In this document: positions 33,423 to 41,678 of the stretch, piece by piece
How positions within the stretch are numbered: position 1 is the first letter of the stretch
Layout of the letters: every line of letters starts with the position of its first letter
Assembly: GCF_039909015.1 (NCBI RefSeq)
Contig: NZ_CP150919.1
Location: forward strand, 2,518,501-2,582,500
Reading direction: 5' to 3'
DNA from: Pseudomonas grandcourensis
GTDB taxonomy: Bacteria; Pseudomonadota; Gammaproteobacteria; Pseudomonadales; Pseudomonadaceae
Length of the DNA: 64,000 bases
Program-made: the position numbers and the translations under genes
The notes under the pieces: generated by a model
The model's database searches: none
What the model was told of the DNA's origin: nothing
What the model saw: the letters and a program-made list of their open reading frames with translations, nothing else

Positions 33423-34824
33423 CGAAATCCTCGCCGAGAATATTCAGACTTACCTGGAGCGCAAGGACTTCGAGGTGACCGTCTGCCACTCGGCTGAAGA
33501 TGCACTGGAGCAATTGGGTTCGTTCGCGCCTGACGTGGTGCTGACCGACAACTCGTTGCCGGGCATGAGTGGTCACGACCTGATCCAGAAGCTGCGCATC
33601 AGCGCGCCGGATCTGAAAGTGATCATGATGACCGGCTACGGCAATGTCGAAGATGCCGTGGTGGCGATGAAAGAGGGCGCCTTTCACTACGTCACCAAAC
33701 CGGTGGCCCTGCCAGAGCTCAAGCTGCTGCTGGACAAGGCCCTGGCCACCGACCGCATGGAGCGCACGCTGTCGTTTTACCAGGAGCGTGAGGCCCAGAA
33801 GTCGGGGGTGCAGGCACTGATTGGCGAGTCGGCGCCGATGGCGTACCTCAAAGGCACCATCACCCAGTTGCTCGACGCCGAGCGGCGCATGGCCAACAGC
33901 GACCTGCCGCCGGTGCTGGTGGAAGGCGAGACGGGTACCGGCAAAGAGTTGGTGGCCAGGGCCTTGCACTTCGACGGCCCGCGCGCCAAAGGCCCGTTCA
34001 TTGAATTCAACTGTGCTTCGATCCCGTCCAATCTGGTGGAATCGGAACTGTTCGGCCACGAGAAGGGCGCCTTCACCGACGCCAAGGAACGTCGCATGGG
34101 GCTGGTGGAAGCGGCCGATGGCGGCACGCTGTTCCTCGATGAAATCGGTGAAATGGACCTGCTGCTGCAAGCCAAGCTGCTGAAACTGCTGGAAGACCGG
34201 ACCATTCGCCGGGTCGGTTCGGTGAAGGAGCGCAAGGTCGATCTGCGGGTGATCAGCGCCACCAACTGCAATCTCGAACAGATGGTCCAGCAAGGCAAGT
34301 TCCGCCGCGACCTGTTCTTCCGCCTGCGCATCATTTCCATCAAGGTGCCGCGCCTGTATGCCCGTGGCGCCGATATCCTGCTGCTGGCCCGGCACTTCCT
34401 GGCGCTACATGGCAAACGCTACGGCAAGCCGAACCTGCATTTCAGCGACCAGGCCGAAGATTTGCTGCTCAGCTACAGCTGGCCGGGCAACGTGCGCGAA
34501 TTGCGCAACATGCTGGAGCAAACCGTGTTGCTGGCACAAAGCGACACCATCGCCGTCCATCAGTTGAACGTCTGCCTGAGCCTGATGGATGAGCCACCGA
34601 TGTTTCATCACGAGCCGCCACATTTCAGCGAACAGCGGGCGTCCTTCAATGGCAGCGATTCCATGAACCTGCCGGAAGTGGAGCGCGACATGGTGCGCAA
34701 GATGCTCGACAAGACCGACTGGAACGTCACCAAATCGGCACGCTTGCTGGGTCTGAGCCGTGACATGTTGCGCTACCGGATCGAAAAACTCGGCCTCGCC
34801 CGTCCGGACAAACGTCAGTGGTAA
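33391..34824 (+). CDS. NtrC-type sigma-54-dependent response regulator with GAFTDA loop
   Basis: 477 residues. The receiver domain (1-120) has E-D-D near residue 8, phosphorylated D53 (L-T-D-N-S-L-P-G) and a T-K-P lysine. The AAA+ domain (about 145-390) has Walker A G179-E-T-G-T-G-K185, Walker B T-L-F-L-D-E-I-G, and arginine-finger region F-R-R-D-L-F-F-R-L. The sigma-54 contact loop reads GAFTDA (residues 226-231) instead of GAFTGA. A Fis-type HTH (about 435-475) reads N-V-T-K-S-A-R-L-L-G-L-S-R-D-M-L. GGAGGGG decides the start at 33391; the longer frame lies inside the kinase gene. It is the obvious candidate to bind the CCCCAA-N2-TTGGGG sites. Confidence 0.94.
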   Translation: MEHSILLVEDDEILAENIQTYLERKDFEVTVCHSAEDALEQLGSFAPDVVLTDNSLPGMSGHDLIQKLRISAPDLKVIMMTGYGNVEDAVVAMKEGAFHYVTKPVALPELKLLLDKALATDRMERTLSFYQEREAQKSGVQALIGESAPMAYLKGTITQLLDAERRMANSDLPPVLVEGETGTGKELVARALHFDGPRAKGPFIEFNCASIPSNLVESELFGHEKGAFTDAKERRMGLVEAADGGTLFLDEIGEMDLLLQAKLLKLLEDRTIRRVGSVKERKVDLRVISATNCNLEQMVQQGKFRRDLFFRLRIISIKVPRLYARGADILLLARHFLALHGKRYGKPNLHFSDQAEDLLLSYSWPGNVRELRNMLEQTVLLAQSDTIAVHQLNVCLSLMDEPPMFHHEPPHFSEQRASFNGSDSMNLPEVERDMVRKMLDKTDWNVTKSARLLGLSRDMLRYRIEKLGLARPDKRQW

Positions 34825-35205
34825 TCACTGCAACACCGGGCCCTGCGTCAGGCAGGACATCATGCAACCGGAATTTTCGACTTCCTGGTTCACGTAGACG
34901 CCACGCTCCGGATCGTAGGAGCGGATAAACACCCGAACCGTGGCGTCGGCCACCGTGGGCAGGCGCGAGTCCGAGAACACGTGCTCGCTGGAAACCGGGA
35001 TGAAATCCCCGGGGGCGGTCGGGATGTACGAGCCCGGCGGGATGATGTTCATGGACGGGGGGGCGGGGTGCGCGAAGGGTTGGTCGGCGCCGTAATAGTT
35101 GAATTCGCTGCTGTAGTTGGTGGTGTTTGGCATGTCGTCGGCGTGGGCGACAGCGGAGGCGCCAAGGCAGAGGGCAAGCAACAGCGTCAGGTCGGTCTTT
35201 TTCAT
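34825..35205 (-). CDS. Small secreted protein of unknown function
   Basis: 126 residues with a clear signal peptide (MKKTDLTLLLALCLGASAVAHA). The mature part is rich in Pro, Tyr and Ser, with P-P-G-S-Y-I-P-T-A-P-G-D-F-I-P-V, and ends with two cysteines in C-M-M-S-C. No domain is recognised. Its stop codon abuts the stop of the response regulator. Position suggests that it might belong to the same regulon, but I find neither a -24/-12 box nor the palindrome upstream. Confidence 0.75.
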   Translation of the reverse strand: MKKTDLTLLLALCLGASAVAHADDMPNTTNYSSEFNYYGADQPFAHPAPPSMNIIPPGSYIPTAPGDFIPVSSEHVFSDSRLPTVADATVRVFIRSYDPERGVYVNQEVENSGCMMSCLTQGPVLQ

Positions 35206-35377
35206 GGCAACACCTGCTGGATCGGTTTAACCACATTCTCCCCAAGGGTATTAACTATAGCTGCCGTCGTGGACAGCCGTCGGTGCTGCGCGGATTACAA
35301 GTTCGCAACATCTGCCAGGATGGCGTTGATCTAGACTCCGGCCGGTTAAATCGACGACCTAAACCCTGGAGCGTGCA

Positions 35378-36190
35378 ATGGAACTGCCGACAAAAGAACA
35401 AGCCATCGCCAGCAACCGCGAGGCCTGGAATGACTCCGCCCGTCACCACAAGGACTCCAGCGAATGGCAAGCCTTGTTGAAGGGCGTGGCCCAAGCGGAT
35501 TTCTCCTGCCTGGACGACACCCTGACCGCTTTGCTGACCCAGACAGGAGTCGATGGCAAGGACGTGGTGCAACTGGGCTGCAACAACGGTCGTGAAAGCC
35601 TGTCGCTGTTCGCCCTGGGGGCGCGCAGCGTGGTGGGTGTCGACCAGTCTGAAGCCTTTCTCGGGCAGGCACGGGAACTGGCGTCCCGCTCGCCCCACGC
35701 GCCGCAATTCATCGAAGCGGACATCCACCACTTACCTGCTCAATTGCAGGAGCGCTTTGACCTGGCGCTGATCACCATAGGGGTCTTGAACTGGATGCCG
35801 GACATCGGCGAATTCTTCCGCCATGTGGCGAGTACGCTGAAGCCGGGTGGGGCGCTGGTGGTGTACGAAACCCACCCGTTCCTGGAAATGTTCGACCCCG
35901 AGGCAGCCGATCCTTTTCACCCGGCCAGCTCATACTTCCGCCGCGAACCGTTCGTGCAGCACGAACCGATCGTCTACGAAGGCAGGATCGAACAACCGGC
36001 CGCGCCGTCTTACTGGTTCGTCCACACCCTGGGCGACCTATTCAGCGCGGCCATTGCAGCAGGGCTGCAGATCCGTCACTTCAGGGAATACCCACACTCC
36101 AACCGCGAAGAACTCTATGACCGCTATCAACAGCAGGCAGCGCAGATGCCGTTGTGTTTTACGTGGGTGGTGGTGAAGCCCGCAACGTAA
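35378..36190 (+). CDS. Class I SAM-dependent methyltransferase
   Basis: 270 residues. An N-terminal helical lid (N-R-E-A-W-N-D-S-A-R-H-H) precedes a Rossmann-type methyltransferase core: motif I V-V-Q-L-G-C-N-N-G-R-E-S (about residues 63-74), then V-V-G-V-D-Q-S-E, the acidic motif E-A-D-I-H-H-L-P and post-motif L-K-P-G-G-A-L-V-V-Y-E-T. The lid resembles small-molecule methyltransferases rather than RNA or protein enzymes. It stands alone between the two-component region and a toxin-antitoxin pair. Substrate unknown. Confidence 0.87.
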   Translation: MELPTKEQAIASNREAWNDSARHHKDSSEWQALLKGVAQADFSCLDDTLTALLTQTGVDGKDVVQLGCNNGRESLSLFALGARSVVGVDQSEAFLGQARELASRSPHAPQFIEADIHHLPAQLQERFDLALITIGVLNWMPDIGEFFRHVASTLKPGGALVVYETHPFLEMFDPEAADPFHPASSYFRREPFVQHEPIVYEGRIEQPAAPSYWFVHTLGDLFSAAIAAGLQIRHFREYPHSNREELYDRYQQQAAQMPLCFTWVVVKPAT

Positions 36191-36204
36191 CGTGGAGAGT
36201 CTAA

Positions 36205-36513
36205 TTAGAGATTTGAGTGATTGACGGTGTGCCCTGGCTGCGCGCAGAGATCTATGCCCAAGGCATGAATGACCTTCAGGACTGTATCGAAACGTGGTTT
36301 TGCTCCCGGGGCGAAGGCTTTGTAGAGGCTTTCGCGACCCATTCCCGAGTCTTTGGCAATCTGTGTCATACCACGGGCTTTAACCACATAGCCGATAGCG
36401 CGAAGAAACTCCTCATTGTCACCGTCTGCCAGTACCTGAGACAGGTACTCGCTAATGGCTTCATCACTGTCGAGCAGGGCCGCCATGTCGAAATTCGTCA
36501 AAGTCTGGCTCAT
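36205..36513 (-). CDS. Addiction-module antidote protein (HigA-like, XRE fold)
   Basis: 102 residues with a Cro/XRE-like HTH in R-G-M-T-Q-I-A-K-D-S-G-M-G-R-E-S-L-Y-K-A-F (about 47-67), and P-R-F-D-T-V-L-K-V-I-H-A-L-G, typical of the HI_1420-type antidotes. It lies 2 bp after the toxin gene in the same transcript, with a strong AAAGGAGG site. It would neutralise the toxin and repress the operon. Confidence 0.88.
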   Translation of the reverse strand: MSQTLTNFDMAALLDSDEAISEYLSQVLADGDNEEFLRAIGYVVKARGMTQIAKDSGMGRESLYKAFAPGAKPRFDTVLKVIHALGIDLCAQPGHTVNHSNL

Positions 36514-36515
36514 GG

Positions 36516-36809
36516 TTAAACCTCCTTTGCCATTTTTTTTGCGCGTTTGATATCGGCGTTTTGAGTTGATTTGTCACCACCGGCCAGCAGGACAATGACG
36601 ACACCACCTCGCATCGTGAAGTAAACCCGGTATCCGGCACCAACGTCCACGCGCATTTCAGAAACTCCATCACCGACCGGTTTGTTATCGCCGAGATTAC
36701 CCGCAGATGCACGGTCAATGCGACGAGCTATAGCTAGCTTGGCCCGCAAATCGCGAACTGAGGCGTGCCATGCTGCGAAAGTGGTGGTTTGCTGGATAAG
36801 ATAATTCAT
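36516..36809 (-). CDS. RelE/ParE-superfamily toxin (HigB-like, addiction killer protein)
   Basis: 97 residues of the HI_1419-type killer family: F-A-A-W-H-A-S-V-R-D-L-R-A-K near the start, then G-D-N-K-P-V-G-D-G-V-S-E-M-R-V-D-V-G-A-G-Y-R-V-Y-F and V-I-V-L-L-A-G-G-D-K-S-T-Q. These are the usual ParE/RelE-fold landmarks. First gene of the toxin-antitoxin pair, with toxin before antidote as in higBA modules. Local base composition is somewhat lower in GC than the neighbours, consistent with transfer. Confidence 0.88.
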   Translation of the reverse strand: MNYLIQQTTTFAAWHASVRDLRAKLAIARRIDRASAGNLGDNKPVGDGVSEMRVDVGAGYRVYFTMRGGVVIVLLAGGDKSTQNADIKRAKKMAKEV

Positions 36810-36952
36810 TGCTCTAATGTATCCAAGTGGATACGGGTGAGCAGTCAGACATTTCCGCGATCAGGTGGTTTTTTTCTGAGGAAGTTGTAGGCGACCCTAT
36901 CGCGAGCAGGTGTTCGGTGTCGTACTCGGTCTTGCATACGACAACAATCCAA

Positions 36953-36980
36953 TGTAGGAGCGAGCAGGCTCGCTCCTACA
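36953..36980. repeat. Perfect REP-type palindrome
   Basis: TGTAGGAGCGAGC and its exact complement flank an AG centre, giving a 13-bp perfect stem. It lies 13 bases after the last gene of the exopolysaccharide operon (stop at 36993), so it may act as its transcript end. A degenerate inverted copy (ATCGCGAGCAGG) lies near 36899. Confidence 0.85.
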
Positions 36981-36992
36981 GGGGGGATGGTG

Positions 36993-37787
36993 TTACTCCA
37001 GAACCGTCTGCGCCCGGTGAGGCATGGAATCGCGAGCGGCGGCATAGGCCACTCGCGGCACACCCGGCAAGCGCTGTTCCAACAGTGCACTCAAGGACTC
37101 TCCCGGTTCCAGGTAGGCATCGCCGAAGTCGGCGCCGAGCTGGTTCGGGTGGGCGACGATTTCCAGCAGTCCGTCGGGTGGCGGTTCGGCGTTGCGCAGA
37201 TCCACTGGGGTGCACACGTAGTCGGCGGTGGCACCGGCCAGGTTGCTCAGGCGACGGTTGAGCAGGTCCTTGAACACGCGCTTGGGCAGGCTTAGGTTTT
37301 GCCCCAGGTTGCGCGCCAAGCGCACCGGCACCCCCTGGCGGGCGGCGAAGCGCGCGACGATCTCGCCGATCGGCCAGATGTTGTGCACGTGTTGATGGGA
37401 GTCCAGGTGACTGGGGCGCAGGCCGTTGTCCAGGCAGCGCTGCCACTGGGCTTCGAGTTCTTCGAGCACGGCGTGGCGATCCCGGCGCCCGAGCCAGAGG
37501 CGGGTGCGGGACAGGTTGAGGTCGAACCCGCCGGCGCTGTCGCAAAAGGTCGGGCGTTGCGCAATGCCTGGGCTCAACGGACGGCCATAGGTCAGGTTGA
37601 AGTGCAGGCCGATGCGGCCTTCGAGCAACGGATGCCGGGCCAGGAGGCAGGCCGCTTCGAACGCCGGCATGTTGGCCATGGCGGTGGCGGAACTGATGAG
37701 TCCGGCCTGGAACGCACCCAGGATCACTGCGTTTTCGCAGGCACTGAGGCCAAAGTCGTCAGCGTTGACTATCACTTGCCGAGGCAT
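36993..37787 (-). CDS. ChbG/HpnK-type (YdjC) carbohydrate deacetylase
   Basis: 264 residues. The YdjC fold is shown by V-N-A-D-D-F-G at the N-terminus (metal aspartate), G-L-H-F-N-L-T-Y near residue 65, and D-S-H-Q-H-V-H-N near residue 130 (metal histidines). These enzymes remove acetyl groups from short amino-sugar chains or glycolipids. The ATG at 37787 has AAGGAGG at ideal distance; a GTG two codons upstream is less likely. It is the last gene of the exopolysaccharide operon and overlaps the previous gene by 29 bp. Cytoplasmic; no signal peptide. Confidence 0.9.
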   Translation of the reverse strand: MPRQVIVNADDFGLSACENAVILGAFQAGLISSATAMANMPAFEAACLLARHPLLEGRIGLHFNLTYGRPLSPGIAQRPTFCDSAGGFDLNLSRTRLWLGRRDRHAVLEELEAQWQRCLDNGLRPSHLDSHQHVHNIWPIGEIVARFAARQGVPVRLARNLGQNLSLPKRVFKDLLNRRLSNLAGATADYVCTPVDLRNAEPPPDGLLEIVAHPNQLGADFGDAYLEPGESLSALLEQRLPGVPRVAYAAARDSMPHRAQTVLE

Positions 37788-38976
37788 GTTCACCCTCCTT
37801 GAGTTTTTCCGTAGGCGCAGGTGCTTTGACCGCAGGGGTCGCGACGGGCGCCGGGGTGGAGACTGCGGCCGCCGCGCGCCGGGCGCGCCATTGCTGCAAT
37901 CGGGGTTTGAAGCGTTGCCAGACCCGCAAGGCCAGCCCCAGCACCAGACCGTTTGGCCGCCAGGAGTAGAAACTCCAGCGCCAGTGTTCCAGTTGTCCGG
38001 TCATGCGTTCATGCAGTTGATGGCTGGAGTTTTCCAGGCTGACCCGTGACGCATCGATCCACTGCCAGTGGTCTTCCAGGCCCCAGCGAATCCACTCTTC
38101 GAGCAGCACCCGGCCGCTGCCCAGGTCGGCATATTGCGGCAGGAACGCCAGGTTGTAGTCGTACAGTCGGCCCTGTTCCAGCAAGCCGAGGCGATAGCTG
38201 ATGCAGCGTCCCTCCAGTTCCAGCACCACCACGCGCACCAGGCCTCGGGCTGCCAGGGCGGTGAAGGCGCGGTCCATCCACTGGCGATGGCGCGCATCGG
38301 CAAAAATCCCGACCCCTTCATCGCCTTTCCAGCTCACCGCTTCGACTTCGCTGATTTCCTGCAACAGCGGCCCCATGGTCAGGGCGTCGGGGGTAATCCG
38401 CCGCACCTGGGCACCACAGGCGGCGATGCGTTTGCGTGCGCGGCGCAGTTTGTAGCGTGGGTCGCCGCAGACTTCCTGATGGTCGGCCTCGCTGATCAGG
38501 TGCACCGGCACCCGACAGCTGAGGCGTTGTTCGGCGGTCGAACTGTGTGCCTGCCACGGCGCCAGGGCCTGAGCCTGGGCCGTGGAACCGGCCAGTTCGT
38601 TGAGTTGCAGCACGGCATGGGGCAGGTGTTGCCGGATCTGCCTTAGCGCGTCGCGTAGATTGTCGCCATCCAGCCTCGTCAACAGCGCGAGGCGGTCGGC
38701 GAGGGGATAGCCCAGATGATGCAGGACCCGAAACGGCAAACGCGCAAAGCGCTCCACGGACGCCACCAGCGGGAGGCACAGCGCCAGTTCGTCACCCTGC
38801 CAGCCGAGCAGTACGTGCAACTGCTCGCCGGGCTTGAGCGCCAATTCCGATGCGTAAAGCCAGGCCAGGGTGTTGAACGGCGTGTGGTCCGTGACACGCT
38901 GGCGCAACGCTTCGTAAGCCGCTGCCGGAAAGTCGTGGGTGCACAGCGACGTGCGCCATTCGAATCGTGCGCTCAT
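37759..38976 (-). CDS. GNAT-type acyltransferase (BioF2-like) of the exopolysaccharide cluster
   Basis: 405 residues. The C-terminal half matches the Acetyltransf_6/BioF2-like fold: K-L-R-R-A-R-K-R-I, then W-M-D-R-A-F-T-A-L-A-A-R-G, L-E-L-E-G-R-C-I-S-Y-R-L-G and Y-D-Y-N-L-A-F. Related proteins in polysaccharide loci (PelX- and FemAB-like) transfer acyl or aminoacyl groups to sugars. A proline/alanine tail (about 360-405) is probably disordered. The frame runs upstream to 39276, but the ATG at 38976 is the first consistent with the fold; only 4 bp separate it from the preceding gene. Confidence 0.8.
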   Translation of the reverse strand: MSARFEWRTSLCTHDFPAAAYEALRQRVTDHTPFNTLAWLYASELALKPGEQLHVLLGWQGDELALCLPLVASVERFARLPFRVLHHLGYPLADRLALLTRLDGDNLRDALRQIRQHLPHAVLQLNELAGSTAQAQALAPWQAHSSTAEQRLSCRVPVHLISEADHQEVCGDPRYKLRRARKRIAACGAQVRRITPDALTMGPLLQEISEVEAVSWKGDEGVGIFADARHRQWMDRAFTALAARGLVRVVVLELEGRCISYRLGLLEQGRLYDYNLAFLPQYADLGSGRVLLEEWIRWGLEDHWQWIDASRVSLENSSHQLHERMTGQLEHWRWSFYSWRPNGLVLGLALRVWQRFKPRLQQWRARRAAAAVSTPAPVATPAVKAPAPTEKLKEGEHASASDSQR

Positions 38977-38980
38977 GGGA

Positions 38981-39670
38981 TCACGTCGCCTCGGCAGTGA
39001 CAGGTTCACGCACCGGTTTGCGCAAGGTGTCCAGGCGCGAGCCGGTGTAGCGTGTATCGCGGAACAAGCGCCAGCGGCCAAACAGTTCGTAGACGTTCGT
39101 GATGCGTCCCTGTTCGCTGTAGCCGGTGCGTATATGCAGCTTGAGCGCCGGGATGTTGTGCCACTCGCACACGTCCACCACCTTGTTGCAGCCTTGGGCG
39201 TGCATGGCTTTCCACAGCTCGGTTTGCAGGTCCATCGACAGTTTGGTACCCCAGTAGGCCCTGGCCAGTTCGCCACCGAACTCGAAGAATTCCCCCGGCT
39301 TCACCGGGAACCAGCAACCGTAGTAGTGCTTGTCGAGATAGTTGCGCGCGGCACCCCAGATGAACGCCACCGCGTCCCCCTTGTCGTCCAGGTGCATTTG
39401 CCCGGTGTAACCCTCCCGGGCCAGTTCGGCCATGGTCTCGACCCGGTCACCGAAGTGGCGGGTGAAGGCCACGGCATTTTGCGGGGTGATGCTGACGACC
39501 CGCAGCGGCGGGTAGGGCTTGAGTTTGTGCGGTGGCACCGGGCTGACCAGGTCTCGCTCCATCCACAGCAGTTCCTGGTGGGAAAACACGTAGTGCTTCC
39601 AGGCTTTTTTCAAGGTGGCGCTCAGGCCTTTTTGTCTGATGTGTTCGCTGAGTTTTTGCATTGCACTCAT
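38981..39670 (-). CDS. GNAT-fold acetyltransferase-like protein of the exopolysaccharide cluster
   Basis: 229 residues starting MSAMQKLSEHIRQKG with GGAG at good distance. The core includes a chain A-F-I-W-G-A-A-R-N-Y-L-D, G-G-E-L-A-R-A-Y-W-G and a C-terminal L-K-L-H-I-R-T-G-Y-S-E-Q-G-R-I-T-N-V-Y, which looks like the end of a GNAT fold where the product leaves. The acyl donor and acceptor are unknown. With the next gene it forms a pair of acyltransferase-like proteins, so the polymer is probably decorated. Confidence 0.75.
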   Translation of the reverse strand: MSAMQKLSEHIRQKGLSATLKKAWKHYVFSHQELLWMERDLVSPVPPHKLKPYPPLRVVSITPQNAVAFTRHFGDRVETMAELAREGYTGQMHLDDKGDAVAFIWGAARNYLDKHYYGCWFPVKPGEFFEFGGELARAYWGTKLSMDLQTELWKAMHAQGCNKVVDVCEWHNIPALKLHIRTGYSEQGRITNVYELFGRWRLFRDTRYTGSRLDTLRKPVREPVTAEAT

Positions 39671-39758
39671 GTTGTTGGCTCCTGACGGGATTGCCCGCGA
39701 GTGGAGTGATTCCCGCGTGCGGCGAAATGCCGACGCGGCCAGGCACAAGAGGGGGCGG

Positions 39759-41678
39759 TCATGGGGCGATCCAGCTGAGGGCGAACAGGGTTTGCCCAGG
39801 CAGCTCGAAGCTCACGTGACCGTCCCGGCAGTTGAAGGGGGCGTCGCGGCTGCGGTTGTCGGCGCCGAAATAACGCAGGGAGCCCTTGGCCAACGGGCAG
39901 GCCGCGCCGTTGAGGTCGACACGCTGCAAACGCGTGCCCTTGTTCACCCCCAGCAACGTGCGCTTGAGGTCGTCGGCCATGGCCAGCACATCGACTTCGA
40001 AGGCGTCGTTGTCCAGGCGCACCACCTTGTGCAGCCAGTGTTGCTGGATGAATTGCTGGGCCAGGCCGACGGGCTTGAGTTCGAAATCATTATCGCCAAG
40101 CACCCGCAGCATGCCTTTGGGGTACTCGGGTTCGTCCGCGGCCTGGAACCAGCCGAGCATGTCGAGCAGGCCGTCCTGGGACGAATTGATCACCACCGAG
40201 GCCCACCACAACGAGGCGTAGTGGGTTTCCTGATCGTAAGGGCTGAGGCTGGCGCCGCTGGACATGTTGGTCTGGTCGAGCAGCAAGGCCTTGCGCGGCC
40301 GACCCTGGGCGTCGAGCCCCACCAGGTCGGCGGCACGGCGCACGCTATCGCGATAGACACGGGTCGCGAGCAGGTCGCGGATCATCCATTCGTGCCAGGC
40401 CAGGGCGTCAATCTGGTCGCCGGAGTCTTTGAGCAAGCGCCGCGCCCAATCGATGCCGCGCCGCTCGGTGGCGTGCTCAGCCAGCGGGCCGTTGATAAAG
40501 CGCGAGCTGGCCGGAATGGCAATGCGCACGCCGGCCCTGGCGTTGTCGGGGTTGCTGCGCACCTGCCGGGCCATGCTGTTGAACACGGTCTGGAAACTGG
40601 CGTAGTCCGGGTAGTTGAGGTTCGGTTCGTCAGCGAAACCGATGTAGTGCGTGCCCTTGCCACCCAAGGCGCGGGTCGCGGCCAGCCAGGCATCGAGGCC
40701 GCCATTGCTGGTGCTGTCGGCGCGCAGTTCGGCCTGGCGCTGGCTGCCGGCCAACAGCGTGATGTCCTGGGTGATGCCGAAGCGGTCCTGGTACAGGCTG
40801 CGGAAAGCGTCCTCGTAGTGCGGCTGCGTGGCCATGATGTCGACGAAGCTGTAGTAGGTCGCTGCCTGGGGTTTGAGCGCATCGAGCACGGCAAAACTGG
40901 AGGGCGGTGGCATCACGTAGGGCAGGGCGATGCCCAGGTTCGGCGTGTTGCCGAGCAGCTCCTTGTCCAAGGTCAAGCGGGTCTGGCCGTCGTCTTCGCG
41001 CAGGGGCTTGAGCTGTTGCGGATTCTGCGCGAACAGATTGGCTGTGCCGTCGAGCCAGAACGCCGCTTTGCCGCTGCCTTGCAGACGCAGGCGCCAGACC
41101 TGATCGCTGCTGGCGACCGGCAGCTCGGCTTTGTCGAACTGCCAGTAGGCACGGTAGGGCTTGAGGGCCAGCGTCAGTTGCTTGCCGTCACCCACGCGCT
41201 GGGCCTGCAGGGTGCTGACGCCGTCGTGGAACTTGCCGGCGAGCACCGCGTGTTCCCCGGCCGCGACCTTGAAATACAGCTCGTCGCCGTCACGGGTTTC
41301 CGCGCTGAAATGCACCTTGGCCGGTGCGAACAGCGCCACGGTGCGCTCGTCGTGTTCTACGCGGTAGCGGCGGAAGCTGTAGCCCGGAATCTCCAGGCGA
41401 TAACTGCTGGTGCCCGGTGCCAACGGCCAATGCTGGGTGCCTTGGATTTCGGCGGCGGCGATCGCCCGTTCGCCCTGGAGCCTGCCCTGGCCATCGAGCA
41501 GATACAGGTGTTCTTCGTTGGCACCGGCCTGCCACGCCGGCACCCATTGCACCGTCACGGTATCGGGACGATCGGTTTGCAGGTACAGGCTGCCGTCGCG
41601 GATATCGGCCCAGCGCATCGGCCCGGCACAGGCGTCCACGCTCAAGCCAAGGCTCACCAGCAGCGCGAAGTACTTCAT
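39759..41678 (-). CDS. Secreted glycosidase-like protein of the exopolysaccharide cluster
   Basis: 639 residues. A signal peptide of about 18 residues ends DACAG. A beta-sandwich N-terminal part (about 20-230) precedes a probable TIM barrel with I-G-F-A-D-E-P-N-L-N-Y-P-D-Y (catalytic-type acid after a strand), A-L-A-W-H-E-W and L-L-L-D-Q-T-N, and a C-terminal beta domain. The layout resembles clan-A glycoside hydrolases such as the PslG type that trim polymer during export. It overlaps the flippase gene by 4 bp. Activity is inferred. Confidence 0.68.
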   Translation of the reverse strand: MKYFALLVSLGLSVDACAGPMRWADIRDGSLYLQTDRPDTVTVQWVPAWQAGANEEHLYLLDGQGRLQGERAIAAAEIQGTQHWPLAPGTSSYRLEIPGYSFRRYRVEHDERTVALFAPAKVHFSAETRDGDELYFKVAAGEHAVLAGKFHDGVSTLQAQRVGDGKQLTLALKPYRAYWQFDKAELPVASSDQVWRLRLQGSGKAAFWLDGTANLFAQNPQQLKPLREDDGQTRLTLDKELLGNTPNLGIALPYVMPPPSSFAVLDALKPQAATYYSFVDIMATQPHYEDAFRSLYQDRFGITQDITLLAGSQRQAELRADSTSNGGLDAWLAATRALGGKGTHYIGFADEPNLNYPDYASFQTVFNSMARQVRSNPDNARAGVRIAIPASSRFINGPLAEHATERRGIDWARRLLKDSGDQIDALAWHEWMIRDLLATRVYRDSVRRAADLVGLDAQGRPRKALLLDQTNMSSGASLSPYDQETHYASLWWASVVINSSQDGLLDMLGWFQAADEPEYPKGMLRVLGDNDFELKPVGLAQQFIQQHWLHKVVRLDNDAFEVDVLAMADDLKRTLLGVNKGTRLQRVDLNGAACPLAKGSLRYFGADNRSRDAPFNCRDGHVSFELPGQTLFALSWIAP

